From contig JADLZK010002761.1 in the NCBI GenBank assembly GCA_015847255.1, positions 124,001 through 188,000 on the forward strand: DNA of 64,000 nt, in the 5' to 3' direction. The notes under the pieces are model-generated. The model searched no databases, was not told the DNA's origin, and saw only the letters and a program-made list of their open reading frames with translations. Every line of letters begins with the position of its first letter. The first letter of the stretch is position 1. The position numbers and the translations under genes are program-made. This document shows, piece by piece, positions 1 through 9,508 of this stretch. Origin of the DNA: Hyparrhenia diplandra. Its lineage: Eukaryota > Streptophyta > Magnoliopsida > Poales > Poaceae.

Positions 1-997
1 ATCTTACGCTAGCCAAAATAAGTAGGATCTATTTGCAGCTAGATCATGCAAGTTTGGAGAGGAAACTTTTGGTTGTGAATTGTGAGATGAACATATTAAA
101 GTGATTGATCCCCCATACAATCAATCAAATCATAAAAGCAGCATAGCAAATTAAAATCATGATCATGTAAATATAACAGTAAACAGAAAACAACAAACAG
201 AAGTAGGTACAGCTAGGTTGTGCATACCCAAATGAGCTAGCACGAGTATTTCTATGCCAAATCCACATCCTTATTGCTCAAATATTTCTAGTGCTGGATA
301 AGATCGACATGAGCATCCATATCCGGAGAAGGAAGTAGCTAGAATTTTGAGGGGTCCACCAGTTAATCATGGAACATGCATGCATAAAACACAAGCAATG
401 AGATAGAGGAAGTGTACAACATCCTTCCTCTTCTTACGTGCAATTCGTCCCCTGATCTATGCATGCCCATGTCTTGGGTTGTTAGATATCTATCACCCAA
501 AAATGAAAATGCAGCGAGCACCGAAAACAAATCCTAGAACATCTATTTAAAAACAGAACAATTGTAGGGACCAATAATGCATGGATTGGAAAGTGGAAAC
601 GGTTCAAACATGGATGGATGATGATTTTTTAAAAAAAAACAAGACAAAAAAAAAAAGAGTGGATTGAGGGGAAAAAACAACCCTAGCTATCTCCTACGTT
701 GGTGGGTAAGCAAGGGAAAGGAAGGACGGCTACTCATCAGTCAGAGATGAGAATCCCAAGTTCGTTCCGGCATTTCCATGGCTCCATACACGCGTCAGCA
801 GAGATCCGAGACTCGAGAGAAATAAAGCCACAGGGGACTGATAGTATTGGCGGCAAACAAAAAGGAGTTTAATGCGTGGCACCATGATCACATTTGCCTT
901 TCTTATTTGGATTTGGGCTACCCTATAGCTACATACTTGACCTTTCATACTACTACGTGCAGATATCATTTTGGGTGCGTGACGGTAGCAACTGACT
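1..997. other. Intergenic, no gene recognised
   Basis: AT-rich spacer with short A-runs near 630-655. The only open frame of note (minus strand, 730-1071) has no recognisable motif and overlaps the start of the tandem repeat, so it is not called. Confidence 0.6.
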
Positions 998-1295
998 GAC
1001 TGTAGAATCAGGACGCGTCCCATGCTCTTTGTTGACCTCACACGGACCTTTGCTGCATGCTCGCGAGGCAACCACAGACATGCCGCTATCCTGCCGACCG
1101 TTTCTAGACTAGACTATGCAGAGTCAGGCTTACAGGAACACAGTGTGACTGTAGAAGCAGGACGCGTGCGATGCTCTTTGTTGACCTCACACGGACCTTT
1201 GCTGCATGCTCGCGAGGCAACCACAAACATGCCACTATCCTGCCGACCGTTTCTAGACTAGACTATGCAGAGTCAGGCTTATAGGAACACAGTGT
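998..1295. repeat. 149-bp tandem direct duplication (two copies)
   Basis: Copy 1 is 998-1146 and copy 2 is 1147-1295, head to tail with a constant offset of 149 bp and only a few substitutions (for example GAATCAGG versus GAAGCAGG, and CAGACATGCCGC versus CAAACATGCCAC). A third copy starts (GACTGTGTGAG at 1296) and diverges at once. No coding signal was recognised. The high identity suggests a recent local duplication. Confidence 0.95.
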
Positions 1296-1809
1296 GACTG
1301 TGTGAGTACTCGAAGTGTATAGTTCATTCAAACCAGGGAGAATGCCACTCAAACCTGTAATAGTTCTTTAATTGTCATCCAAAATTATAGGCTTCCATCA
1401 CTGTCATCCCTTTTTTTTTTTTTTTGGGTTGCCATCCATATAGATAATTTGTGCCCTTAAATGCATTGAGAGAACAAACCGCGGCTACAAGATATTCGTT
1501 ACACATGGCTAACTGCATGAGCACAGCTGATAATCAAATTTTATAGTCTGAGCTCGATAGCATGCTTAGGAAAAATTATTTTGCCAGATTAGTTGAATTT
1601 AAGTTCAATTCGGTACTATCTCTACGTAGATATTTTATCTCTAAGATCTATTAAAAAATCAACATCCTTCGCTGTCGTTCAAAGAAACAGCACCTCCTTC
1701 CATATGTGTGATTCATCTCCACTAAAAAATCTCCCTCTGATTCCACTGACTAAAAATTCCCAAAAAATCTCCCTCTGATTCCATCGACTAACAATTCCCT
1801 GTCACATCA
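1296..1809. other. Intergenic spacer, nothing recognised
   Basis: AT-rich with a T-run near 1410-1425. A short direct repeat (AAAAAATCTCCCTCTGATTC) occurs at about 1724 and 1764. No gene or element was identified. Confidence 0.5.
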
Positions 1810-2104
1810 GATGTTTGGACACTAATTTGGAGTATTAAATATAGACTAATTACAAAACTAATTAAACAAATTGAGACTAATTTACAAGGTGAAACTATTA
1901 AGCCTAATTAGTCTATGATTTGACAATGTGGTGCTACAGTAAACATATGCTAATCATAGATTAATTAGGCTTAATAAATTTGTCTCAAGAATTAGCCACA
2001 GCTTCTGCAATTAGTTTTATAATTAACTCATATTAGTCCTCCTAATTAGCATCAAATATCCGAGGTGATGAGGACTAAACTTTAGTCTCACGGACCCAAA
2101 CATC
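1810..2104. mobile_element. MITE, probably Tourist/PIF-Harbinger-like
   Basis: The terminal inverted repeats are GATGTTTGG (1810-1818) and CCAAACATC (2096-2104). The interior is AT-rich and partly self-complementary (AAGCCTAATTAGTCTATGAT facing TAATCATAGATTAATTAGGC). Interior motifs resemble the other roughly 250-bp elements of this window at 8304, 18337, 19006 and 36517. No clean target-site duplication was found, so the ends are approximate. Confidence 0.6.
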
Positions 2105-3329
2105 GGTCAGGCTGATAGGCTGTGGTAGTTATTGTATTACTTTGCAGCAAAGACTACAGTGCTTCCTTCGTTCACTTGGCGTGTGTTTGGTTGGAGGGTC
2201 GGGATGGGTCGGGTGGGTCGAACCCAGATTTGGAGGCGTTTGGTTGCAGGATGGCTGGGTTGGGTTCGTCCTGTATAGAGAATATACCCAGCAGATGCGG
2301 GTTCCCTCGATCCCTCCAAATCGAAGAAACGGGTTGAACCCATATGGACGGCGCCCGCTGAACCGTTAATCGCGCCGACGCGCGTGGAGCCCATGTGATG
2401 TAGCGGATGGACGTGTAGGCAACTTTGGGGGCGGCGGCCGGGCGTCTTTGGCTGCTTGGGCGCAATGCCCTAGGCGTGGAGATCGGATGCGAAGGCCAGC
2501 AGAGTGCGGTGGCCGGCCGTGTGAGACAGAGGCCGCGACCGGTCAAGCCGTCTTCTTCCTCCGGCGGTGCGGTGCAGAGTGGGTGGACGGGCGCGCTAGA
2601 CGGGTCACGCCGCCTTGTTCCTCTAGTCGTGACACGTTCCTCCGCTAGGGCCGCTCCATTGTTGAGGGCTCGGCCACCGGTGGTCGCGGCGCTCCTCCGT
2701 TGGGGCTAGGGGCGACGCGCTGAGCGGCGTGGTGAGCTTAGGGTTCAACAGGGGCTTTGTTGGGCGACGGCGAGGAATTGCCGAGGAATTGCCACATCAG
2801 TGATGTAGTCGGTCGTAGTATCCTTCGTGGCAACTGGGCCCACAAAGCTCGGCGTCGTATTAGTTAACGCCGACACATGTAATCTCAACATGGGCCAACT
2901 CAACGCCAAGGCGTGGGTAGGCTTTGAGCATCGATCACGCCGGATCTGCTGCAATGGGCCCACATAGCTCGGCATTGATCAAGTTAATGCTGAGGCCCCA
3001 TTGCTCGGCGTGTGCCGACTCAACGCTAAGCTCTGGCCACATAAGGCCACTGCGGCCCCCTTCTTCCTCCTCCATTCTCTCCTTTCCTTTCTGCATTCTT
3101 TCTCTCCCGCTCTCTTCCCATGAACCCTAAACCCTAAACGTAAACCCTAAAGCGTAGGTCTAGGCGGGCCAAGGTTTTGGATGCTTCCCCAAGGTGCTCC
3201 TCCTTTCCCTCTTTCATTTTATCCGATTAGATTCGGTTGCATTTGTTGTTTATCTTTTGGATAGTAAGCTTTGATTGGTTGATTGATGTCGGTTGTGAAA
3301 AGTATGTGCAAACGGATTCTAGGCCTCAA
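2105..3329. other. GC-rich repeat-like spacer without a supported gene
   Basis: Open frames on both strands (2122-2709) are by-products of high GC, overlap one another and carry no motif. Within it, roughly 2830-2913 and 2951-3033 form an imperfect tandem pair (GGGCCCACAAAGCTCGGC and GGGCCCACATAGCTCGGC, then ...ACTCAACGC...). AAACCCTAAA strings near 3124-3150 look telomere-like but are only two or three imperfect units. The stretch is probably old transposon sequence. Confidence 0.5.
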
Positions 3330-4414
3330 CACTACTACAAAAAATCTTTTGCAAGGCGTTTTAAAAATCTTTTGCAAGGCGGATAGACCTTAAATCCGCC
3401 TCGGTTAATCAGGCATTAATCGAGGCCGTTATTTTTTTATTAACCGAGGCGGTTACAAAAAACCGCCTCACAAAATCATTAATTGAGGCGGGCTTTTTAA
3501 CTAAACTGCCTTAGTAAATGAGGCCCAGACGCCCAGCCCATACTAGCCCATACCAGCCCATTACCACCTCCAGCATATAAAAGCAAACACAAACCCTAAA
3601 ACACTCCACTCTCTCCCTCACCCCACAACCACCGGAGTCAGGCAACATCGCCAGTGACTATTCCCTCCCCTCCTCTCTCACTCCTCTCCAGCGACTCCCC
3701 TCTCTCCCTCACTCCTCTCTGACTCCCTCGCAGTGAACGGCATGGTGATTCCCTCTCTCTCTCCCCTGACTCCAACGAGGACGACACAGCGCCCCCTCCT
3801 GCCGGTGGCGAGCTCCCTCTCCTTCCTCACAACAGATGGCACGGCGTGGGGCGGCACCCCTCCTAGTCCACCATCCCGGGTAGCGCGGTGGCCCTTCCCA
3901 ACCGACGGTGAGCTCCCTTGCCCATGGCAGATCCAGCGTGGAGGCCAGTCGGTGTGCGTAGATCCAGCAAGTTGGAGGTGGTGGCATGGTATGTCTCTCA
4001 CGCCCTCTCTCTTCTCGACCATGCGAGCACCACCTCTCTAACCATACCTCTCTCTCTCTCTCGGGTTGGATCTGGCGAGAAGGCGGCTAGGAGGATTTGG
4101 GGAGACGGGCGGGGGACGGCGAGATCCATCCATGCGGAGGCGGTGAGATCCAGGTGGCGGCAGGCCAGGCGGCAGCAGCGGGGTGGGGCCTTCTCCCGGC
4201 GCCCGGCATCGGCAAAGACGCCGAGGGCGCGGTAGGGCCTAGATCTAGGCCCAGTTAGGGCGGGATCTGGGCTTTTTTTTGGATTAACCATGGCGGGCAA
4301 CAAACCGCCACGGTAAATGGTCACACTTACCGTGACCTTGTGTTCGAGGCAGTTTGAAAAACTACCTCAGTTAATGCCATCCACCCGCCACGGTTAAGTT
4401 TTTAGGTAGTAGTG
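3330..4414. mobile_element. Non-autonomous CACTA (En/Spm) transposon, 1,085 bp
   Basis: The ends are CACTACTACAAAAAA (3330) and TTTTTAGGTAGTAGTG (to 4414), inverted repeats starting with the diagnostic CACTA. They are flanked by a perfect 3-bp target duplication CAA (3327-3329 and 4415-4417). Subterminal arrays of a short motif in both orientations (CCGAGGC, GGCGGTT, AACCGCC) are visible at both ends, as is usual for CACTA elements. No transposase is encoded. The interior has a TATA-like CATATAAAAGC at about 3574 followed by a C/T-rich leader-like stretch, possibly the remains of the parent element's promoter or a captured gene start. Overlapping GC-rich frames at 3678-4324 have no motifs. 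Confidence 0.93.
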
Positions 4415-4684
4415 CAAATGAATGTTTATTGTGGTATACTAACTTTATTTCCTTTGCTGAGTTAGTTGTTCATTGGTGGATTAGGGTTAGTTGTTTATTG
4501 ATTGCATTAGGGTTACTTTTAATGTTTATGGTTTACTTTTATTTATTTAGTATTGGTTTTTTGTTTACATTAATTTTAGATTCTTAGATTGGTGATAAAT
4601 TACATCCGTTTTGTTAGATGCAAGACATGCGGCAGGAGCACATGTGGCAAAAACAGGGGTCATCCTAGATAATTATAGCCCGAC
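4415..4684. other. Short spacer, possible leader of the following pseudogene
   Basis: T-rich, intron-like sequence between the CACTA element and the GRF-like pseudogene. CAAGACATGCGGCAGGAGCA near 4621 could be an upstream exon of that gene, but this cannot be shown. Confidence 0.3.
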
Positions 4685-5526
4685 ATGTCTAGCAAAGATG
4701 CCCCCATCCCTCCTGACCTCCCTGCCCCTAACTGTGACTGCGGTTTCCCAGCCCATGTGTTTCAACTGAGACATCCAGACACAGCTGCGTGTTGCTACTA
4801 CACATGCAATGTTTTAATGTAAGTAATTGTCTCCATATCATTGTTTGTTTATTTGTGTTTGTAGTTTAGTAATATTTTCTTGGAATCTTGTTGTGTAGGC
4901 CCATGAGAGGTGCTTTTTCTTTTCAAGTGGATCAATGGCCTAGACAAGTTTGACCCAAGATACCTCCTTTTTTGACGATTGGTGGAGATGAAGACATCCA
5001 TGTGAGCACCGAGTGGTGGGTTCCACCTCCCCTAACCTGTCAGCCAATGACGGCTAAGGAGAAGCACTTAGCCTCAGTTAGACGACACGAGGAACCTCCT
5101 CTGTGCAATTGCGGAGATTGAGCTGTGATAAACCCTGTGAATATGTTGGAGTTTGTGTGTCCCAACAAGCACAAAGTAAGTGGAAAGTGTATCTATTGAA
5201 ATGTTGAGCTATATATGTGCATGTACTAATGTCTCCTCTTTTAGCTGTTTGGATTTGTGAAGTGTCGTTTCAAGGAGTGGCCCTATGGTCCTAAGAAGAA
5301 TTGGCCGGAGCCACCAAAGGAAAAGGAAAAGAAGAAAGAAAGGATAACCATCGAAGCACCTCTTGTCATGTGCGAATGTGGTGTTAAAGCCAACATCGGC
5401 TTAGTCCCTTCGAAGCTTGGAATCGGCCATTGGTGCGGCCATATGGTTGACTATGATGAGATTGGTGTTGGCATTTTGCAGAGAATACTGAGAAGATTCT
5501 ACAAGCGTATCGAAATACCATTGTAG
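4685..5526 (+). pseudogene. Broken CxCG zinc-knuckle (GRF-like) repeat gene, three exons
   Basis: Three exons fit consensus splice sites: 4685-4818 (donor GTAAGTAATT), 4899-5175 (acceptor TTGTGTAG, donor GTAAGTGG) and 5245-5526. Each carries a similar Cys module: NCDCGFPAHVFQLRHP then CCYYTC in exon 1; LCNCG then FVCPNKHK in exon 2; MCECGVKANIGLVPSKLG then HWCGH in exon 3. This pattern recalls the abundant grass family of uncharacterised proteins with GRF-type zinc-knuckle modules, often linked to transposons. Exon 2 holds a +1 frameshift near 4925 (GLDKFDPRYLL is in another frame than the exon start) and an in-frame stop right after its CNCG motif, so no full protein can be made. Exon 3 alone stays open for 89 codons (5257-5526) but is not a separate gene. 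Function unknown. Confidence 0.65.
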
Positions 5527-6357
5527 CCTTCACCCAGAAGTATTCAGAGTATCATATTTTCCATAGGGAATGGAGGTACTTTCTCCTAACTAGTTCATCC
5601 AAGGACAACCCAAGGGTAGAGATGGAAAGGATTTAGAGATGGATTCCTATAGCTTTAGGGTCTTTTGGATAGACAACGCAAGATCCGGCCGCCTAGAGGA
5701 GCATTTGGGAGTTAGGGTTTTTGTTGGGGGAGGGGGGCGGAGGGGGAGAGAGAAAGAGAGAGCGTAAAGCCTCGACCAATAGACAAGAAAGAAGGGAGGG
5801 GGAAGAAGAAGGGCCGGGGCTCGGCCTCCGAGTCGGCTCCACGCCGAGCCCGGATGGGGCGGCATTAACTAATACACGGCACCGAGGTGCGTGGGCCCAC
5901 CCCGCGGTAAATACTACGACCGAGTCGGCGGTCTTTGTGGCGCTAGCTTCGGCGTCAAGCCCGACACTTGCGCCCGGCGGCGGACCGGCGTGTGAGATTC
6001 TAAAACGCCGGCGTTTGGTCGGTGCGTAGTCGGCCCACGGTGAGCCGGATGGGGCGGCGCTAACTAATACGACGCCAGAGGTACGTGGGCCCCAATCGCC
6101 GCGGTAAATACTATGACCGGAGTCAACGGTGACGTGGCGCTATCTTGGTGTCAACCGACCCGCGAACGGCGGCAGAACTTGGCGTTATATTTCCGAAAAT
6201 GTTTTATCAGGGGGCTATTTGCAAAAAAATTCAAAAGGACCAAAATGCAAAGTTTTCACCTCCAGCTTCCTCCCGAAACTCCAGACGCAACGAACAGGGG
6301 AGAAACAAACAAAAACCGCCTCGTCTGAAAAAAGGAGAACAGAGCAGTACCAACACA
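5527..6357. other. Upstream region of the LOR gene with imperfect tandem repeat
   Basis: 5846-about 5970 and 6042-about 6160 are diverged direct repeats about 196 bp apart. Shared strings include GATGGGGCGGC, CTAATAC, GTGGGCCC, GCGGTAAATACTA and GACCG. Such repeats are common in grass transposon debris and here sit immediately upstream of a gene start. A TATA-like GTTATATTT lies at about 6184, some 170 bp before the start codon; its use is unproven. Open frames here are shadows. Confidence 0.6.
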
Positions 6358-7149
6358 ATGGCCAGGGCACGCCCCAACGCCATCGCGCCGGAGCCACCCG
6401 CCGCCGCCGCAGCAGCAGCGACGATGACCACCACCAGCACCAGCCGCGGGGTCGATGCGGGCCGCCACCAACAACAGGACCAGGAGCGGCCGGCAGTGCT
6501 GACGGTGTGGCGCAAGTCGCTGCTCCTCAGCTGCTCCGGCTTCACCGTCTACGATGCATCGGGCGCCCTCGCCTTCCGCGTTGACCGCTACGACTCCGCC
6601 CGCCGCTGGCTGCGGCGGCGCGCCGCCGAGGTGGTGCTCATGGACATGGCCGGCACGCCGCTGCTCACCGTGCGCCGCCGCAGCAGGCTCACGAGCCTGG
6701 GGCTGGCGCCGGACCGCTGGCTCATCTTCGACGGCGACGCCGGCGCGGCGGCGGGGTGCCGCCGGCCCAACAAGGCCAAGCCTTTCCTGTCCGTGCGACG
6801 CGCCCGCCACGCCCTCCTCGGCGCCTCCTCCTCCGGCAAAGCGCGGCTGGCGTACGTGACGCCGCTGCACGCGTCCGGCGCCGGCGCCGGCGAGTCGTAC
6901 GTGGTGGAGGGCTCGTACGGTGCTCGGGCCTGCGCGGTGCGGGACGCGCGCAGCGGGGACGCCGTGGCCGAGGTGCGCAGGAAGGAGCGCGTCGGGGACG
7001 ACGTGTTCCGCCTCGTGGCCGGGCCACGCCTCGGCGCGCCGCTCGCCATGGCGCTCGTCATCGCCCTCGACGAGATGTTCGCCGCCGCCGGCGCGGGGTC
7101 CTGGTCGGCGTGGCGGCCGTCCCTGCTGCGCCGGACGTGGTCGGCGTAG
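6358..7149 (+). CDS. LURP-one-related (LOR, DUF567) protein, 263 aa
   Basis: A single uninterrupted exon encodes a tubby-C-like LOR-domain protein. Visible LOR features are LTVWRKSLL (residues 48-56), GFTVYDASGALAFRVDRY (61-78), the strand VVLMD followed by PLLTVRRR (92-108), YVVEGSY (181-187), DVFRLVAGP (215-223), the hydrophobic helix ALVIALDEM (232-240), and a C-terminal PSLLRR-TWSA typical of the grass members. The frame is open upstream to 6145, but the Met at 6358 is chosen because it opens the usual Ala/Pro-rich N-terminus and upstream codons show no homology. The family is known from Arabidopsis LURP1, needed for basal defence against the oomycete Hyaloperonospora; molecular function is unsettled (a membrane- or phospholipid-binding fold by analogy with tubby/scramblase). 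There is no signal peptide. Coding GC is very high. The longer frames on the opposite strand are shadows. It is the only recognised gene here with no break. Confidence 0.9.
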   Translation: MARARPNAIAPEPPAAAAAAATMTTTSTSRGVDAGRHQQQDQERPAVLTVWRKSLLLSCSGFTVYDASGALAFRVDRYDSARRWLRRRAAEVVLMDMAGTPLLTVRRRSRLTSLGLAPDRWLIFDGDAGAAAGCRRPNKAKPFLSVRRARHALLGASSSGKARLAYVTPLHASGAGAGESYVVEGSYGARACAVRDARSGDAVAEVRRKERVGDDVFRLVAGPRLGAPLAMALVIALDEMFAAAGAGSWSAWRPSLLRRTWSA

Positions 7150-8098
7150 TAGTAGTTACTAATAAGCTGCCGCCGGCGACGCCGTGCCGTGCTGTACCGA
7201 GCAGACCAGAACATGCACCTGTGTCCCTGTGAGGCTGTGACCCTGTCCTCGCAGGCACCGCCGCACCTGACCTTGGCCCGGCTGTGAACGTGGGCAGAGT
7301 TCTTTCAGCAAGCAGGCTGCAGCATCTCCGGCGCCTAGCTAGTGCACCTGTATCATACAGTCAGCCGTCCCTGTTCTGAACTTCTGATTCCAAGAAAACA
7401 AGAGGACGATCGGCAAGGATGGTGATCATGCAAGTACAACTAGATAGAGGAGTAGTTTCAAGTGCATGGATGCCGATTTGTATGTAGGAGCGTTGTATCT
7501 GTAATACCATGGTTCTGTTCTGTATGTGCCATGATGCCAGCTGAATTATATTTAGACGAGGATTGATGGACTAACGCAAGAATGTACATGTAACCTTGAT
7601 CAGGGCTTCAGTTTTATGCATCCATGCTATACTCTCTGATGCATGTTCTGTTCAACAGTCTGGCTTTCCAATTTAGTTATGCGTGAAAATACGTTTTGTA
7701 GCGCTTCTGATCCTGCACAATTCTAAACACTGCCCAGTTGTACTTGCTAACACACATCAAGCCTGCACTGTACTACCAGTTCTCCTCTCCTTTCATGCAT
7801 TTTTGCAGCTTGCTAGAGAGCCTAACAGGTGTCTTAAAATATGTGTGGCCACACCACCAGCAGGCCCTAATCCTCCGTGCAATTTAATTTTCAGAGGCGA
7901 ATTAATATACTCCATTAGTAATAGTAAGATTCCATGCTAACATTCAGTGTGATTGAATCAGATGCAACATGCAGCATGACACTGATTCATCTCCAGATAC
8001 CCCTTTTGCTTGTCGTATAGCCCCATCGTTATTATTATTATATAATTACGCGTGTCTATGCATAGCTTTGACGGCTTTTACTTCTTCAATTCAAAAGG
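7150..8098. other. 3' flank of the LOR gene, intergenic
   Basis: Probably includes the 3' UTR (candidate poly-A context TGAATTATATTTAGA near 7540). No further gene was recognised. The small open frames at 7683-8151 lack motifs. Confidence 0.5.
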
Positions 8099-8100
8099 TA

Positions 8101-8259
8101 CTCCCTCTGTTTCATTTTCTAGGTCGTTTTGGTCAACAGCAAGGTATATGAGACAATCAATGAATAGGACACCAGTGACATCCAAATACATGAACAATGC
8201 ACTGCACCTGGACTGCCAAACAAGAAGCTAAAACGACTAACAAAAAGAAACGGAGGGAG
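8101..8259. mobile_element. Stowaway-type MITE, 159 bp
   Basis: The terminal inverted repeats are CTCCCTCTGTTTC and GAAACGGAGGGAG, flanked by the TA dinucleotide at 8099-8100 and 8260-8261. Length, TIR sequence and TA target match Stowaway (Tc1/mariner-derived) elements of grasses. Confidence 0.93.
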
Positions 8260-8303
8260 TAACTTATAAAAAAAAACTTTATTGTAAGAGCTTCTAAAAT
8301 TTA

Positions 8304-8552
8304 GGGGTGTTCAGTTAACATGCATCCCAAAAGTAAACCCAAAAAGTCTTCTGGTTTCCGTCATCAAATCTCTTTAACGCTTGCATGGAGCATTAAATTT
8401 AGGTAAATAAAAAACTAATTACATAGTTTAGCTGAAAAGTATGAGACGAATCTTTTTTAAGCCTAGTTAATCCATAGTGGGATAACAATTACCAAATACA
8501 AACGAAAAGTCTTCTGATGCGAACCCAAAACATTTCACCAACTAAACACCCC
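8304..8552. mobile_element. Tourist-like (PIF/Harbinger) MITE, 249 bp
   Basis: Inverted termini GGGGTGTTCAGTT and AACTAAACACCCC, with a TTA target duplication at 8301-8303 and 8553-8555. The interior contains the shared motifs GAGCATTAAAT, AACTAATTACA and AAGCCTAGTTAATCCATA found in sister elements at 18337, 18714 and 19006. Confidence 0.9.
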
Positions 8553-9323
8553 TTATAAGCCTTTTCAAACGGAGTCATTTACGTACCTACAGTACCTCTG
8601 GTCGGTCTCCTTCTCTTGTATTGTCACTTTCAGAAGGCACTAGTGTTGTCTGTTCCTGCGAGACCTGTGCATTTTCAGTAGCCGATTGAGATTTTGGAGA
8701 GATTTCCTTGAGAAAAAGGTGTCAGACTCTCCGCTCGCTTTCAATGCGTTTCAAAAGTACGTGGACGGCTGAAACAAACATGTCCAAGGACCACCACCGG
8801 ACGAACGAATTTGGAGAACGAATTTGCTCTAAATTCACGTACGTTTCCGAATCGATAGACGATAGATAGTGGTGGCATGCGCCGGCCTAATATGGACAGC
8901 TTTGTCGCGCATGCACCACACGCGTGTCTATGCATAGTAACTTTACGGAATGTGTTTTGACACGCGTGTCCCAGAATAATAAGTGTGCTAATCATGAAAA
9001 GGCAAACTAAATAGATTTTGATCAAATCGTTAATTTCTTACCATACGTTGTCATTTGCTAAAAAAAAATAATATGATCTCAGAGTCACTCTGAATACAAA
9101 TCCATTGATACAAGTTTACTATGCTCTAAACTTGTACATAAATTTGAATAATTGTTTGTCAAAATTTGTATTAAATGACTTTCCCTGTTTGAAATATGAT
9201 TATCATTCTAAGACGCAAAGATACTTGTTAGATGTCCCCAAACAACAATAATCCCCAGAGAATAACCGGTGCTACTTCCTTTGTTGATTCGTATTTTTTC
9301 TTGGTCTTCAGCATACCGCAGAC
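8553..9323. other. Intergenic spacer
   Basis: No gene recognised. The minus-strand frame at 8741-9025 has no motif. ACGCGTGTCTATGCATAG occurs at about 8048 and again at about 8921, an 18-bp direct repeat bracketing the two MITEs. Confidence 0.5.
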
Positions 9324-9500
9324 CTATGTTACATGGATACTCCAGGGGTGGTGACGTATCCGTATCCCATACTCGTCGGATACGCGGATACGGATACTTT
9401 CGGATACACCATTTTAGTGGGTTTTCTTTTGAGAAAGTGCGTATCCGCGTATCAATACGTATTGTATCGGATACCCGTACCCGTATTTCGTGTAACATAG
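9324..9500. mobile_element. hAT-type MITE with 8-bp target duplication, 177 bp
   Basis: The terminal inverted repeats CTATGTTACA and TGTAACATAG are flanked by a perfect 8-bp duplication CCGCAGAC (9316-9323 and 9501-9508), diagnostic of hAT transposition. The interior is dominated by GGATAC/GTATCC motifs in both orientations (about ten), which may be transposase-binding repeats or hairpin stems. No coding capacity. Confidence 0.93.
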
Positions 9501-9508
9501 CCGCAGAC

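Noticed and set aside
2122..2709. Cluster of overlapping open frames on both strands
   Set aside because: GC-rich DNA with few stop codons; no motifs, no codon or splice support, mutually overlapping.
3124..3152. Telomere-like AAACCCTAAA strings
   Set aside because: Only two or three imperfect units; such strings are common in grass 5' leaders.
6256..7258. Several long minus-strand and alternative-frame ORFs over the LOR gene
   Set aside because: Shadows of the high-GC LOR coding sequence; no homology in those frames.
8048..8938. 18-bp direct repeat ACGCGTGTCTATGCATAG bracketing two MITEs
   Set aside because: Flanks do not look like target duplications or LTR ends; probably chance or an old local duplication.
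9340..9490. GGATAC array as a possible CRISPR or satellite
   Set aside because: Mixed orientation, irregular spacing, and inside a bounded hAT MITE in a plant genome.
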